In this document: piece after piece, positions 15,493 through 21,944 of the stretch | How positions within the stretch are numbered: position 1 is the first letter of the stretch | Layout of the letters: the number at the start of each line of letters is the position of its first letter | Source of the DNA: a virus | Virus record (IMG/VR): IMGVR_UViG_3300042939_000024 | Coordinates: 1 to 24,990 of that record | Length of the DNA stretch: 24,990 nt | Reading direction: 5' to 3' (one strand) | Position numbers and translations under genes: made by a program | The notes under the pieces: generated by a model | Seen by the model: the letters and a program-made list of their open reading frames with translations, nothing else | Databases searched by the model: none | What the model was told of the DNA's origin: nothing

Positions 15493-16413
15493 CTAAAACA
15501 GCCTAGTTTGGCCTATCCGCCTTGCGTGTTTCCTGACGTTACACGACAAGCACGCACACTGGCAGTTCTGTTCGACGTGATCGCCGCCCTTAACCATAGG
15601 GATGATGTGGTCAAGACTTGCTGTCCTCGGATGCAGCCTTCTTGTCACCTTGTGCCGCTTGGCCTTCCTCAGCACGGCGCGCCCGCACAGCTGACACCGC
15701 CACCCGTCACGCTCAAACACCGCGCGGCGCGACACGTTGGTATATCGCACCCCGTACAGCATGGCTCGGGACTTGAAGTCTCCACGGTGCAGGTTGCACT
15801 GGTCGCAGGACGAACGCCCCCTCCCGTTGCGATTGTCCGCCTGGATGTCGCAGCGACAGTGCTTGCATGACCTGCCAGCAGACACTGGGCGTAGGCGGAC
15901 GCCAGTGCGACGCTGGTAGGCGTCCCTCGTCCTTTGCCTCCCGTGCTCCAGCCCGCACGCCTTACTGCACGTAGCCGTGCTTCTTGCTCTTCTGCCTGAC
16001 ACGCACGGCGTACCACATACACGGCACTCAGGGAGATCATCGAGGCACGCCCCGAGAAGCATGCCGAACATGCCAGCGATGATACTGGTGGCCTCGCCCA
16101 TCTTTTCGCATTGACGGCAGCGATAGGGAGCCATGCCGTCATCAACCCACAGAACTACTCCGCACGCCCTGCACCGGTGGCCATTATCCCGCAGCACTTC
16201 GTATTGCGGCAGGCCGTGCGTAAGCGCCTCTTGTGCCGCTTTTAGGCGTTTCCTGCGAGCCTTGTCTCGCCTTCTCGTCTCGGCATTCTCGTGAGCTCGC
16301 TGGCAGGTCGGGCAACGCGTCCTGCGACGGTTGCGAGAAGCAGGAATATCCGTGCCGCAGGAAACGCACGGCACATGATGACAGTGAATGCTCATGCACA
16401 CATGCTGTCGCAT
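15493..16413 (-). CDS. HNH endonuclease with four extra zinc clusters
   Basis: The 306-residue protein starts with ATG at 16413 (GAAGG 8-9 nt upstream), just after the previous HNH gene. Its C-terminal part is an HNH nuclease: RRAVFERDGWRCQLCG (C240, C243), LDHIIPMVKGGDHVEQN (D268, H269) and CLSC (C288, C291). In front lie four separate two-plus-two cysteine sets: C16/C19 with C34/C37, C81/C84 with C99/C102, C130/C133 with C149/C153, and C183/C186 with C203/C206. These look like zinc fingers for DNA recognition. Such enzymes may be homing endonucleases or packaging-linked nucleases. Complete catalytic residues suggest an active enzyme. Confidence 0.9.
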   Translation of the reverse strand: MRQHVCMSIHCHHVPCVSCGTDIPASRNRRRTRCPTCQRAHENAETRRRDKARRKRLKAAQEALTHGLPQYEVLRDNGHRCRACGVVLWVDDGMAPYRCRQCEKMGEATSIIAGMFGMLLGACLDDLPECRVCGTPCVSGRRARSTATCSKACGLEHGRQRTRDAYQRRTGVRLRPVSAGRSCKHCRCDIQADNRNGRGRSSCDQCNLHRGDFKSRAMLYGVRYTNVSRRAVFERDGWRCQLCGRAVLRKAKRHKVTRRLHPRTASLDHIIPMVKGGDHVEQNCQCACLSCNVRKHARRIGQTRLF

Positions 16414-16416
16414 CCG

Positions 16417-16758
16417 TCAAGCCTTCTTGCGTCTCGCTACATGGCCGAACGCGCCGCCCTGCTCTTCCATCACGGTCTTGCGACTGTGGCAGCTGCGGCA
16501 GAGCGTCCGCAGGTTGCCCATTAAGTCAGACCCGCCCGCCACCTTTGGCACGACATGGTCAACGTGGGCCTCTCGCCCCGTAACGATCCGGCCGCATTGC
16601 TGGCACTGCCAGTTGTCTAGGAGCAGCCTTTCCGCCCGAGCGAGCCTCCACGCTCGCCTTCCGTATCCAGCCTGCGACTGATTCCTGACTGTGCCGCTGT
16701 TCGCCTTGGGCTTCCTGTTCACCCACGGCGGCTTGAACGTCGGTATTCGGTCTGGCAC
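16417..16758 (-). CDS. HNH endonuclease (packaging-associated type)
   Basis: The start is GTG at 16758, immediately after the previous stop; an open frame to 16866 is shadow. The 113-residue product has the compact HNH domain: WQCQQCG (C52, C55), AHVDHVVPKVAGGSDLMGNL (D67, H68, N82) and CRSCH (C87, C90, H91). Small HNH proteins encoded beside the terminase genes in HK97-like phages (HK97 gp74) stimulate cohesive-end cutting during packaging; this gene fits that size and neighbourhood. A basic N-terminus (FKPPWVNRKPKANS) precedes the domain. It could also be a free-standing homing enzyme. Confidence 0.9.
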   Translation of the reverse strand: MPDRIPTFKPPWVNRKPKANSGTVRNQSQAGYGRRAWRLARAERLLLDNWQCQQCGRIVTGREAHVDHVVPKVAGGSDLMGNLRTLCRSCHSRKTVMEEQGGAFGHVARRKKA

Positions 16759-16759
16759 G

Positions 16760-17116
16760 TCAGCCCTTGAAGACGGCGGTCCCGATGGTGCCCGTGCTGT
16801 TCGTGGTGGCCGACAGCAGCTTGATGTACTGCGTGGCGAACACCTCGTCGGGCAGGGCATAGGCACGGCCGTCGGTAGTGGACGCTGAGAGGGTCACCTT
16901 CACCACGGCTCCGTCCTTGTCGTACAGCTGGAAGAACGGGCCGCTAGTGCTATCGCTGGCCCAGATGTTGATCTGGGTGGACGCGGTCACCATAGTGCCG
17001 ACCTCGATGTGCCCGCCGGCCATGTCGAGCATGGGCAGCGTGTTGGCGACCGAGGTGGCGGTCGAGAGCGTGAACGCGAACGTCTTCGACTTGCGGCGGA
17101 TGCGGACTTCCGACAT
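16760..17116 (-). CDS. Hypothetical beta-rich protein
   Basis: The 118-residue protein starts with ATG at 17116 after AAGGAACC. It opens basic (MSEVRIRRKSKTFAFTLS), then is Thr/Ser/Ala-rich with alternating hydrophobics: GGHIEVGTMVTASTQINIWA, GAVVKVTLSAST and FATQYIKLLSATTNSTGTIG. It resembles a small virion surface or fibre-associated beta-sandwich. No catalytic motif, signal or membrane helix is seen. The neighbours are a fibre-like gene upstream and HNH genes downstream. Family unknown. Confidence 0.75.
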   Translation of the reverse strand: MSEVRIRRKSKTFAFTLSTATSVANTLPMLDMAGGHIEVGTMVTASTQINIWASDSTSGPFFQLYDKDGAVVKVTLSASTTDGRAYALPDEVFATQYIKLLSATTNSTGTIGTAVFKG

Positions 17117-17206
17117 GGCTATGGTTCCTTGTGAGGCACGGGTATGGCCCGATGCGTGGCCTTTCGCTTCAGCCTACCCTTCGCCAGCGACTCCGCCGGA
17201 GGTTGC
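17117..17206. other. Short intergenic gap, nothing recognised
   Basis: About 90 bases separate two minus-strand genes. The minus strand holds the AAGGAACC ribosome binding site of the downstream gene and a small CTCCG/CGGAG inverted repeat near 17191-17201. I see no terminator or clear promoter. A GTG-initiated 13-codon frame directly after the upstream stop is too short to support. Confidence 0.3.
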
Positions 17207-17584
17207 TCACCGCACACGGGCCGGCCAACCAGGCACGACGTTGAAATCCGACGGTTCCGGCAACGGCTCGGGGGATTGCGGCAGCAGTGCGACAGCGTCA
17301 GCCCACGGGACGATCGTGACACCAGCGGCGATGACCGCTCGATCGCTGTTCCTCCACATGCGGGCCAATAGCCGCTTGGAGTCCTCTTGCTCGCTCACCT
17401 CGCTCAGTATGTCAGCGGAAAGCATGTAGCGTCCGTCGGTCAGGACCACGGGCGTTGGCACAAGGTTGGCCGTGCCGAATTGCTCCCATCGCTGGCGTAG
17501 CACGGTCGCAAGCGGGCCGCCGAACACCAGTGCGTACTGGCGTTGGGTGTCGATGCCTGCGGTAAGCAGTTGGGCGAGGGTCAT
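17207..17584 (-). CDS. Hypothetical protein
   Basis: The 125-residue protein starts with ATG at 17584, overlapping the fibre-like gene stop as ATGA. It begins MTLAQLLTAGIDTQRQYALV, is mixed helix/strand, contains LTDGRYMLSADILSEVSEQ and WADAVALLPQSP, and ends in a Pro-rich tail (SPEPLPEPSDFNVVPGWP). It has no cysteine or membrane helix. The tight coupling to the preceding fibre-like gene suggests a fibre chaperone or accessory role, but that is only from position. No family is recognised. Confidence 0.72.
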   Translation of the reverse strand: MTLAQLLTAGIDTQRQYALVFGGPLATVLRQRWEQFGTANLVPTPVVLTDGRYMLSADILSEVSEQEDSKRLLARMWRNSDRAVIAAGVTIVPWADAVALLPQSPEPLPEPSDFNVVPGWPARVR

Positions 17585-18441
17585 ACGCTTCGCCCGAGTG
17601 CCGTCTGGAACGCGACCATCGCCACGTTGAACGCGATGACCTGAGCGGCCGACAGTGACTGGCCGATTGAGTACGCACCCAAGGCACCGGAGAAGTAGAG
17701 CGTCGGGACGTAAGTGCCAGACGCTGGCGGGTTGCCCTGAACGAAGTTGCGGCAGAACACGGTGAACGGCACGCCTGTTGCGGCCGGCGTGATCGCCGTA
17801 GTCACCTCGCTGCCGGAAACCGCGTTGTGGTAGGTGAACATTGACGATGCCGACGACCGGGTGACCAGAAGATGGCCCGGATACGTTGGCGAACCAGGGC
17901 CGGACGCGTTTGTCTCCCGCCCAAACCGACCATTGATTGGAACGAGCTCATACTGATGCCTGTCTGCCGCCGTGCTGTTGTGATATGCGTAACTGGAGAT
18001 GATTCCATTGCCGTTCGGTATCGTCCGCACATACGCCGACAGATGACCGTTCGTCTCCACGCCGGCAGGCAGCAGGTCCAGTCGCACGCCAGTCTGGAGG
18101 TACTTGTTGCTGCCGTTGCCCGTCAGGCCAGAGGCCAGGGTGTAGTCGCCGCCGACGAAGTTGACGTTGGCGTCGGTGGTGTTGCCGTACTGCGTTCCAG
18201 TGCGGCTCGGGCCTCGATAGAGCGGAACGAGGACAGCCGACAAGCCGTCGCCGCAGAAGAGGTTCAGCCGATAGAACCGATCCCGCAGCCCTGCCGAGTC
18301 GATGGCACGACAGAACGTCGTAACGGCCGTCATGGTTGACGCCGACACGGTGCCACCATTGGCGATGACGGCAGAACGCCACGCCAACGCCTCGGGGTGG
18401 CCGCTCGTCTTCGGCCGCAGCAACTTACCGCTCATGCCCAT
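17581..18441 (-). CDS. Putative tail fibre / lectin-like structural protein
   Basis: The 286-residue protein starts at the ATG at 18441 with GAGGA upstream; an ATG at 18435 is possible. It opens MGMSGKLLRPKTSGHPEALA, then has a helical part (residues about 35-60) and a long Gly/Ser/Thr/Asn-rich beta region. That region includes YGNTTDANVNFVGGDYTLA, GLTGNGSNKYLQTGV and GHLSAYVRTIPNGNGIISSY. This resembles a jelly-roll/LamG-like carbohydrate-binding fold seen in phage fibres and appendages. The C-terminus ends with a helix (SAAQVIAFNVAMVAFQTAL). It lies on the far side of the terminase from the tail genes. The fold is inferred; a host-glycan-binding role fits but is unproven. Confidence 0.75.
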   Translation of the reverse strand: MGMSGKLLRPKTSGHPEALAWRSAVIANGGTVSASTMTAVTTFCRAIDSAGLRDRFYRLNLFCGDGLSAVLVPLYRGPSRTGTQYGNTTDANVNFVGGDYTLASGLTGNGSNKYLQTGVRLDLLPAGVETNGHLSAYVRTIPNGNGIISSYAYHNSTAADRHQYELVPINGRFGRETNASGPGSPTYPGHLLVTRSSASSMFTYHNAVSGSEVTTAITPAATGVPFTVFCRNFVQGNPPASGTYVPTLYFSGALGAYSIGQSLSAAQVIAFNVAMVAFQTALGRSV

Positions 18442-18445
18442 GGCG

Positions 18446-18703
18446 TCAGTTCCTCGTCGGGTCAGGCTTGCCGTCGTTCGCTAACCGCGGCTGAAGTGCG
18501 TAGAGCAATTTCGTCTGCTCGCTGATGGTCTCACTGATCTCGCGTTGCGTCTCGGCGATATCCTTCAGGAACTCCCGGTGCGACTCAACCATCGGCAGGA
18601 TCACGTCCTGTCGGCCGACGTAGCCGAGAAAACACGCAACCAGCGTGGCAAATCCGTACTCGCGGAGTAGTTGGAAAAACGTTTCCTTGGTCGCGTCCGT
18701 CAT
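18446..18703 (-). CDS. Small single-pass membrane protein with coiled coil
   Basis: The ATG at 18703 has AGGAG upstream and overlaps the previous stop as ATGA; upstream codons to 18757 are shadow. The 85-residue protein has one hydrophobic segment, YGFATLVACFLGYVG (about 16-30). It is followed by a long Glu/Gln-rich helix (SHREFLKDIAETQREISE, about 40-70) likely to form a coiled coil. The size and layout fit a holin-accessory or spanin-like protein, or a generic membrane anchor. Its partner is probably the membrane protein encoded just upstream. Confidence 0.75.
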   Translation of the reverse strand: MTDATKETFFQLLREYGFATLVACFLGYVGRQDVILPMVESHREFLKDIAETQREISETISEQTKLLYALQPRLANDGKPDPTRN

Positions 18704-19032
18704 GGTGTCTCCTGCATTGCCTGCATCGCCGCCCGGTTCTCGCGGCTGTCGAGCCACCAGCGGATGAGGATCTTCACGATCTCGCTGATCAACGCCGACA
18801 GGACGAGCGTGAGGATGATGCCCATGCCGTACTGCTGCTGGCGCCTCTTGAGCGACTTGGCGAGGAACGATCCGACAACCTCAGCCTCCCCAACGTCGCA
18901 CTGCCGCAGGACCGGAGCGGGCCAGCGACGCACGGCGTCATCGACGATGCGGCCCACGGTGTCGCGGCCCGCAATACGCAGCCGCAGGGGCAAACGGCCG
19001 TAGACGTAGGCAGTCAGGTCGTCGCGAGTCAC
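18700..19032 (-). CDS. Small membrane protein with C-terminal transmembrane helix
   Basis: I choose the GTG at 19032, which overlaps the lipoprotein stop as GTGA and sits 5 nt after GGGAGG. The GTG at 19038 lies within that ribosome binding site and is less likely. The product is about 110 residues. A soluble N-terminal part (MTRDDLTAYVYGRLPLRLRI) is followed by a basic patch (KSLKRRQQQ). A strong transmembrane helix YGMGIILTLVLSALISEIV (about 68-90) precedes a charged tail. It may act with the next gene as a holin-like pair; function is not established. Confidence 0.75.
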   Translation of the reverse strand: MTRDDLTAYVYGRLPLRLRIAGRDTVGRIVDDAVRRWPAPVLRQCDVGEAEVVGSFLAKSLKRRQQQYGMGIILTLVLSALISEIVKILIRWWLDSRENRAAMQAMQETP

Positions 19033-19313
19033 TGGCACCTCCCGTCAGAGCATGCCTTTCCGGTTCCATTACACGCGGAGCATGTAATCACGATTCTTCC
19101 ATCAGTGCTGAGCTTTCCGGTGCCGAGGCACTTGGGGCACTTACCGGCTGGCACCACGGGCTTCGGGGGGGCTGGCGTCGGTGCCGGCTCATGCCGCATC
19201 TGCACGACCATGCGTGCTGTCTCGGCGGCCAGGTCAGCGGAGACGCCGTGGTCCGATGGCAGCGTGGCGACGCACCCGGCGAACACGACGAGCAAGGCGA
19301 TAAGAAACCGCAT
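19029..19313 (-). CDS. Lipoprotein with DnaJ-like CxxCxGxG zinc knuckles
   Basis: The ATG at 19313 overlaps the protease stop as TGATG. The 94-residue protein opens MRFLIALLVVFAGCVATLP, a lipoprotein signal with the lipid-modified cysteine at residue 14 (V-F-A-G-C). A Pro-rich linker (EPAPTPAPPKPVVP) leads to two motifs, CPKCLGTG and CSACNGTG, like half of a DnaJ zinc domain, then a final CSDGRC. It should be anchored to a membrane facing the periplasm. It lies between the papain-like protease and small membrane proteins, so an Rz1/spanin-like or protease-partner role is conceivable. The zinc motif is atypical for spanins. Confidence 0.8.
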   Translation of the reverse strand: MRFLIALLVVFAGCVATLPSDHGVSADLAAETARMVVQMRHEPAPTPAPPKPVVPAGKCPKCLGTGKLSTDGRIVITCSACNGTGKACSDGRCQ

Positions 19314-20236
19314 CACAGGATTCCTCGCAGCCAGTTGTCGGGCAGGGCGGTCGGCTGGAACCCGCTGTAGCCCGCGTAGACGTAAGAGTCACGGCCAGAC
19401 AGCATCCGGTCCACGACCTCAGCGTCGACGTAGAACGAGCAGTTGCGGACGACCTCGGGCATGTCCTCGGGATAGTGCTTCCCGGTGGTGTTGCTGTCGC
19501 CCCACGAATTGGCACAAAGCAGGCCGGGCCGCTTGCCGAACCGGGCTCCGATGAAGCACATGCAGTGCCACCAGACCCCACCTGCCGAACAGAACCCGTC
19601 GGCGTCGCGGGCCATGCTGAATCCCTGCCCGCTGCACACGACGACCGGGTAGCCATTGCTGATCGCTGCGGCGGCCTCGTTGAAGTTCGTCGCCAGCGTC
19701 GTCTCGCTGCACCGCCGCTCTTTGGCAAACGGCTCGAGCACGTCGGGCACACCGTTCCGGCCCCAGTCGCGATCACGGGCCTGCTTGCCTTCCTCGCGGA
19801 TGATCGTCCCGGCGTAGTCAACGCCGTAGTGCAGGCAGCCGTAGTCGCGGACGCTCTTGGCGGCATGAAACCCGGTGGACCCGTCGCCGCCAGTGTTCGA
19901 CCGCTGGCCCCTGGCCTCCACCCGAGAGAACCCGTAGAGGCTCGACTCGATCACGCGGCCCTTCCACGTCTCCGGCTCTTTCCGCCAGTGAATATCCGTC
20001 GCGGCGAGCACGTCCACGGCGAGCGACGCGCCCCAGCCGACGCACGAACCAACGTTGCCCTGCGAACCGCGACGCCACGACGGCGAGCACGCGAGCAACG
20101 CCGGGTAGAGCATCACGTCTTCGCCGGCCGCCCGCAGGTCAGGCCCGGCTTGTGCCAGCGTCGGGTGCCGCAGCGTGGCGACGAACGACTCGGCACCTTC
20201 AGGATCGGGGACGTACCCCATGCCACGGTCGGCCAT
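19313..20236 (-). CDS. Papain-like cysteine protease (C1 family)
   Basis: The 307-residue protein starts with ATG at 20236. The papain triad is complete: SQGNVGSCVGWGA with Gln59 (oxyanion hole) and Cys65, VWWHCMCFIGAR with His224, and LLCANSWGDSNTTGKHY with Asn243 in the familiar NSWG motif. No signal peptide or propeptide is apparent, so the N-terminal 55 residues are unlike the usual I29 prodomain. It would cut peptide bonds by a thiol mechanism. It lies among holin-like and lipoprotein genes and upstream of a fibre-like gene. Roles could be lysis, envelope or S-layer degradation, or virion maturation. The family call is strong; the role is inference. Confidence 0.88.
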   Translation of the reverse strand: MADRGMGYVPDPEGAESFVATLRHPTLAQAGPDLRAAGEDVMLYPALLACSPSWRRGSQGNVGSCVGWGASLAVDVLAATDIHWRKEPETWKGRVIESSLYGFSRVEARGQRSNTGGDGSTGFHAAKSVRDYGCLHYGVDYAGTIIREEGKQARDRDWGRNGVPDVLEPFAKERRCSETTLATNFNEAAAAISNGYPVVVCSGQGFSMARDADGFCSAGGVWWHCMCFIGARFGKRPGLLCANSWGDSNTTGKHYPEDMPEVVRNCSFYVDAEVVDRMLSGRDSYVYAGYSGFQPTALPDNWLRGIL

Positions 20237-20239
20237 GTC

Positions 20240-20833
20240 TCAGCCCCCCGCCCATGCCAAAGCCTTCGCCAGTTCGACGTAGCGGCCGCGAGTGTCGGCA
20301 GTGACCGGCACGTCGTCAGACCCCAGCACGGCCTTGTACGAGGCCTCCACGGCCCCCCTGAGCGATTCGTGGCTGCTAGGAGCATGACCACCGATCCGCC
20401 GCCATGCGATGTCGAGAGCCGTGGCAGTGAACGCCCGCAGTTCGCGGGTGTCGCGGAACGCCGGCTGGAGAGCCGTTGACTCGGCAGCCACGACGATGCC
20501 AGCCTTGCTCCACACCTCACGCCAGAGTGCCCGGTCGGACGCCGGGAGCGACCGCAGAGCGTCGGCGACCGGCTGGACCGTCTGACGCATGGACTCGCTG
20601 GGCAGGTCCACCGCGACCGGGCGCGTCGGCAGGCTCGGGAGCGACGGCAGATTGCCCCACGCGGCCCACAGGATCAGCCCTGCGGCGACTGCCCTGCCGG
20701 CCGTGCCGGCGTAGGGCTTGCCACGCTTCCAGGCTTCAACGAGCCACGGGGCGGCTTTGTGGAGATGTGGGCCAGCGACGAGAGCAACCGCCGCCACAAC
20801 GGCCCCGGCGCGAAGCAGATCATTGGTGCTCAC
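20240..20833 (-). CDS. Membrane protein with two N-terminal hydrophobic helices
   Basis: The GTG at 20833 overlaps the previous stop as GTGA and has GGAGG about 7 nt upstream; codons to 20863 are shadow. The product is about 197 residues. Hydrophobic segments at about 8-22 (RAGAVVAAVALVAGP) and 46-61 (RAVAAGLILWAAWG) are followed by a Pro-rich linker and a roughly 120-residue soluble helical domain (VQPVADALRSLPASDRALW, and a late RGRYVELAKALAWAGG). The gene is directly upstream of the papain-like protease. Membrane anchoring of a protease partner or a holin-like function is possible. Confidence 0.77.
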   Translation of the reverse strand: MSTNDLLRAGAVVAAVALVAGPHLHKAAPWLVEAWKRGKPYAGTAGRAVAAGLILWAAWGNLPSLPSLPTRPVAVDLPSESMRQTVQPVADALRSLPASDRALWREVWSKAGIVVAAESTALQPAFRDTRELRAFTATALDIAWRRIGGHAPSSHESLRGAVEASYKAVLGSDDVPVTADTRGRYVELAKALAWAGG

Positions 20834-21261
20834 CGGAGTGCCTCCGCTTGGACCACGATCCACCGGACCAAGGCTTCGCCTTGCGGCGTCTTGAGCACGT
20901 CGGCCAGCCGCTTGACCAGTTCGTCATCGACCGTCGCCTTGGTCTGGCTGGCGAGCCACTCGACTGCGTCAGACACGACGATCGACCGCTTATACGGGTC
21001 GGCCTCGGCCATGAACGCCTGTCCGTACTTCAGCAACGGTGACCACTTCTGAAGCAGCATGAGCGACTGCCAGAGGTTCAGGTTGCCGTACTCGGCGACC
21101 TCGGCCGGCGTGGCCCCGTAGACGTTCGCTTCCATGTGCGTCCTCCGTGACGTGATTCGACCGCGGCTGTATGCCCCGTCCGAGTGGCAAATGCCCACCG
21201 AGTGGGCCGCGATCTGCACCTCGATCCGGCCGCCGCCCTTGGCACGCTGATAGCCAGCCAC
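20830..21261 (-). CDS. Hypothetical helical protein, two possible starts
   Basis: Two in-frame starts each have a GGAGG site: GTG at 21261 (143 residues) and ATG at 21135 (101 residues). The downstream part (MEANVYGATPAEVAEYGNLN, then WQSLMLLQKWSPLLKYGQAF and a Lys/Asp-rich helical end) looks conserved and self-contained. The 42-residue extension is Arg/Gly/Ser-rich with a lone HSVGICHSDG segment and may or may not be translated. It is soluble with no known motif. It opens the row of genes that contains the membrane proteins and the papain-like protease. I list the longer form for completeness. Confidence 0.7.
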   Translation of the reverse strand: MAGYQRAKGGGRIEVQIAAHSVGICHSDGAYSRGRITSRRTHMEANVYGATPAEVAEYGNLNLWQSLMLLQKWSPLLKYGQAFMAEADPYKRSIVVSDAVEWLASQTKATVDDELVKRLADVLKTPQGEALVRWIVVQAEALR

Positions 21262-21284
21262 TAGCGACCTCCGGTTTTTTCAGC

Positions 21285-21944
21285 CTACCACCCACTTCGG
21301 CACACGGACTGGCTTGCCGCCGCGCGAAGCATCGCCATTTTCGACTCGATGCCGATCGTCCAGTTCGCATGCCAGACGACGGCCGACGCCGGGACGGTGA
21401 ACGGCTCACCCTTCCACGGCTCGCGGTTCCCGAGCGTGCCCCAGTTCGCCACCTTTGCCGCCGGCAGGACCGACATCGGGATCGGCAAACGCTTGGCGTT
21501 CCCCCGCAGAACGGCGATCGTCTCCTGGTCGGGCATGTCCAGCAGCCTCGACATGTCCAGCACCAGCCGCCACCAGTCATGAACCGCCTGAGTCGAGCGA
21601 AACAGCATCACCCCGGCACACCACTGGATCACGTCGTCGGAGTAGGCGATCTCGTCGGGCACCATGCGGGCGATCGTCTCCTCGGCCCACCGCTCTACGC
21701 CGGGCAGGAGCAGGCAGTCGGCATCGACGTACAGCGTGGGCGTGCCATCAGTCGGCAGGCTGAGCAGCAGCCGCAGCTTGTCGTCCATGCAGGCGTTCCA
21801 GCCCTGCTCCTTGAACGAGCCGCTAGGGCACGACTGCGGGTACTCGACCGCCACGATCTCGGAGAACCCGCGGACCCGGTCGAGTACGAACTCACGGGCC
21901 ATGGCGGCATGCGACGGCGTCCAGAACGTGGCAAGCCTTAGCAT
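21285..21944 (-). CDS. Glycosyltransferase, GT-A/DxD type
   Basis: The 219-residue protein starts with ATG at 21944 (GGAGG about 8 nt upstream) and overlaps the preceding glycosyltransferase gene. It contains TLYVDADCLLLPGVERW at about residues 70-86, a DxD motif in the style of nucleotide-diphospho-sugar transferases. Before it is a GWNACMDDKLRLLLSL helix. After it comes VIQWCAGVMLFRSTQAVHDWW and a late VVWHANWTIG segment with a likely metal/diphosphate-contacting His. It should be a soluble or peripheral enzyme adding a hexose or related sugar. Neighbours are a second glycosyltransferase and a methyltransferase. Confidence 0.82.
   Translation of the reverse strand: MLRLATFWTPSHAAMAREFVLDRVRGFSEIVAVEYPQSCPSGSFKEQGWNACMDDKLRLLLSLPTDGTPTLYVDADCLLLPGVERWAEETIARMVPDEIAYSDDVIQWCAGVMLFRSTQAVHDWWRLVLDMSRLLDMPDQETIAVLRGNAKRLPIPMSVLPAAKVANWGTLGNREPWKGEPFTVPASAVVWHANWTIGIESKMAMLRAAASQSVCRSGW

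Noticed and set aside
19475-20479. A 334-codon plus-strand open frame
   Set aside because: It is antisense to the papain-like protease, whose catalytic motifs are complete on the minus strand.
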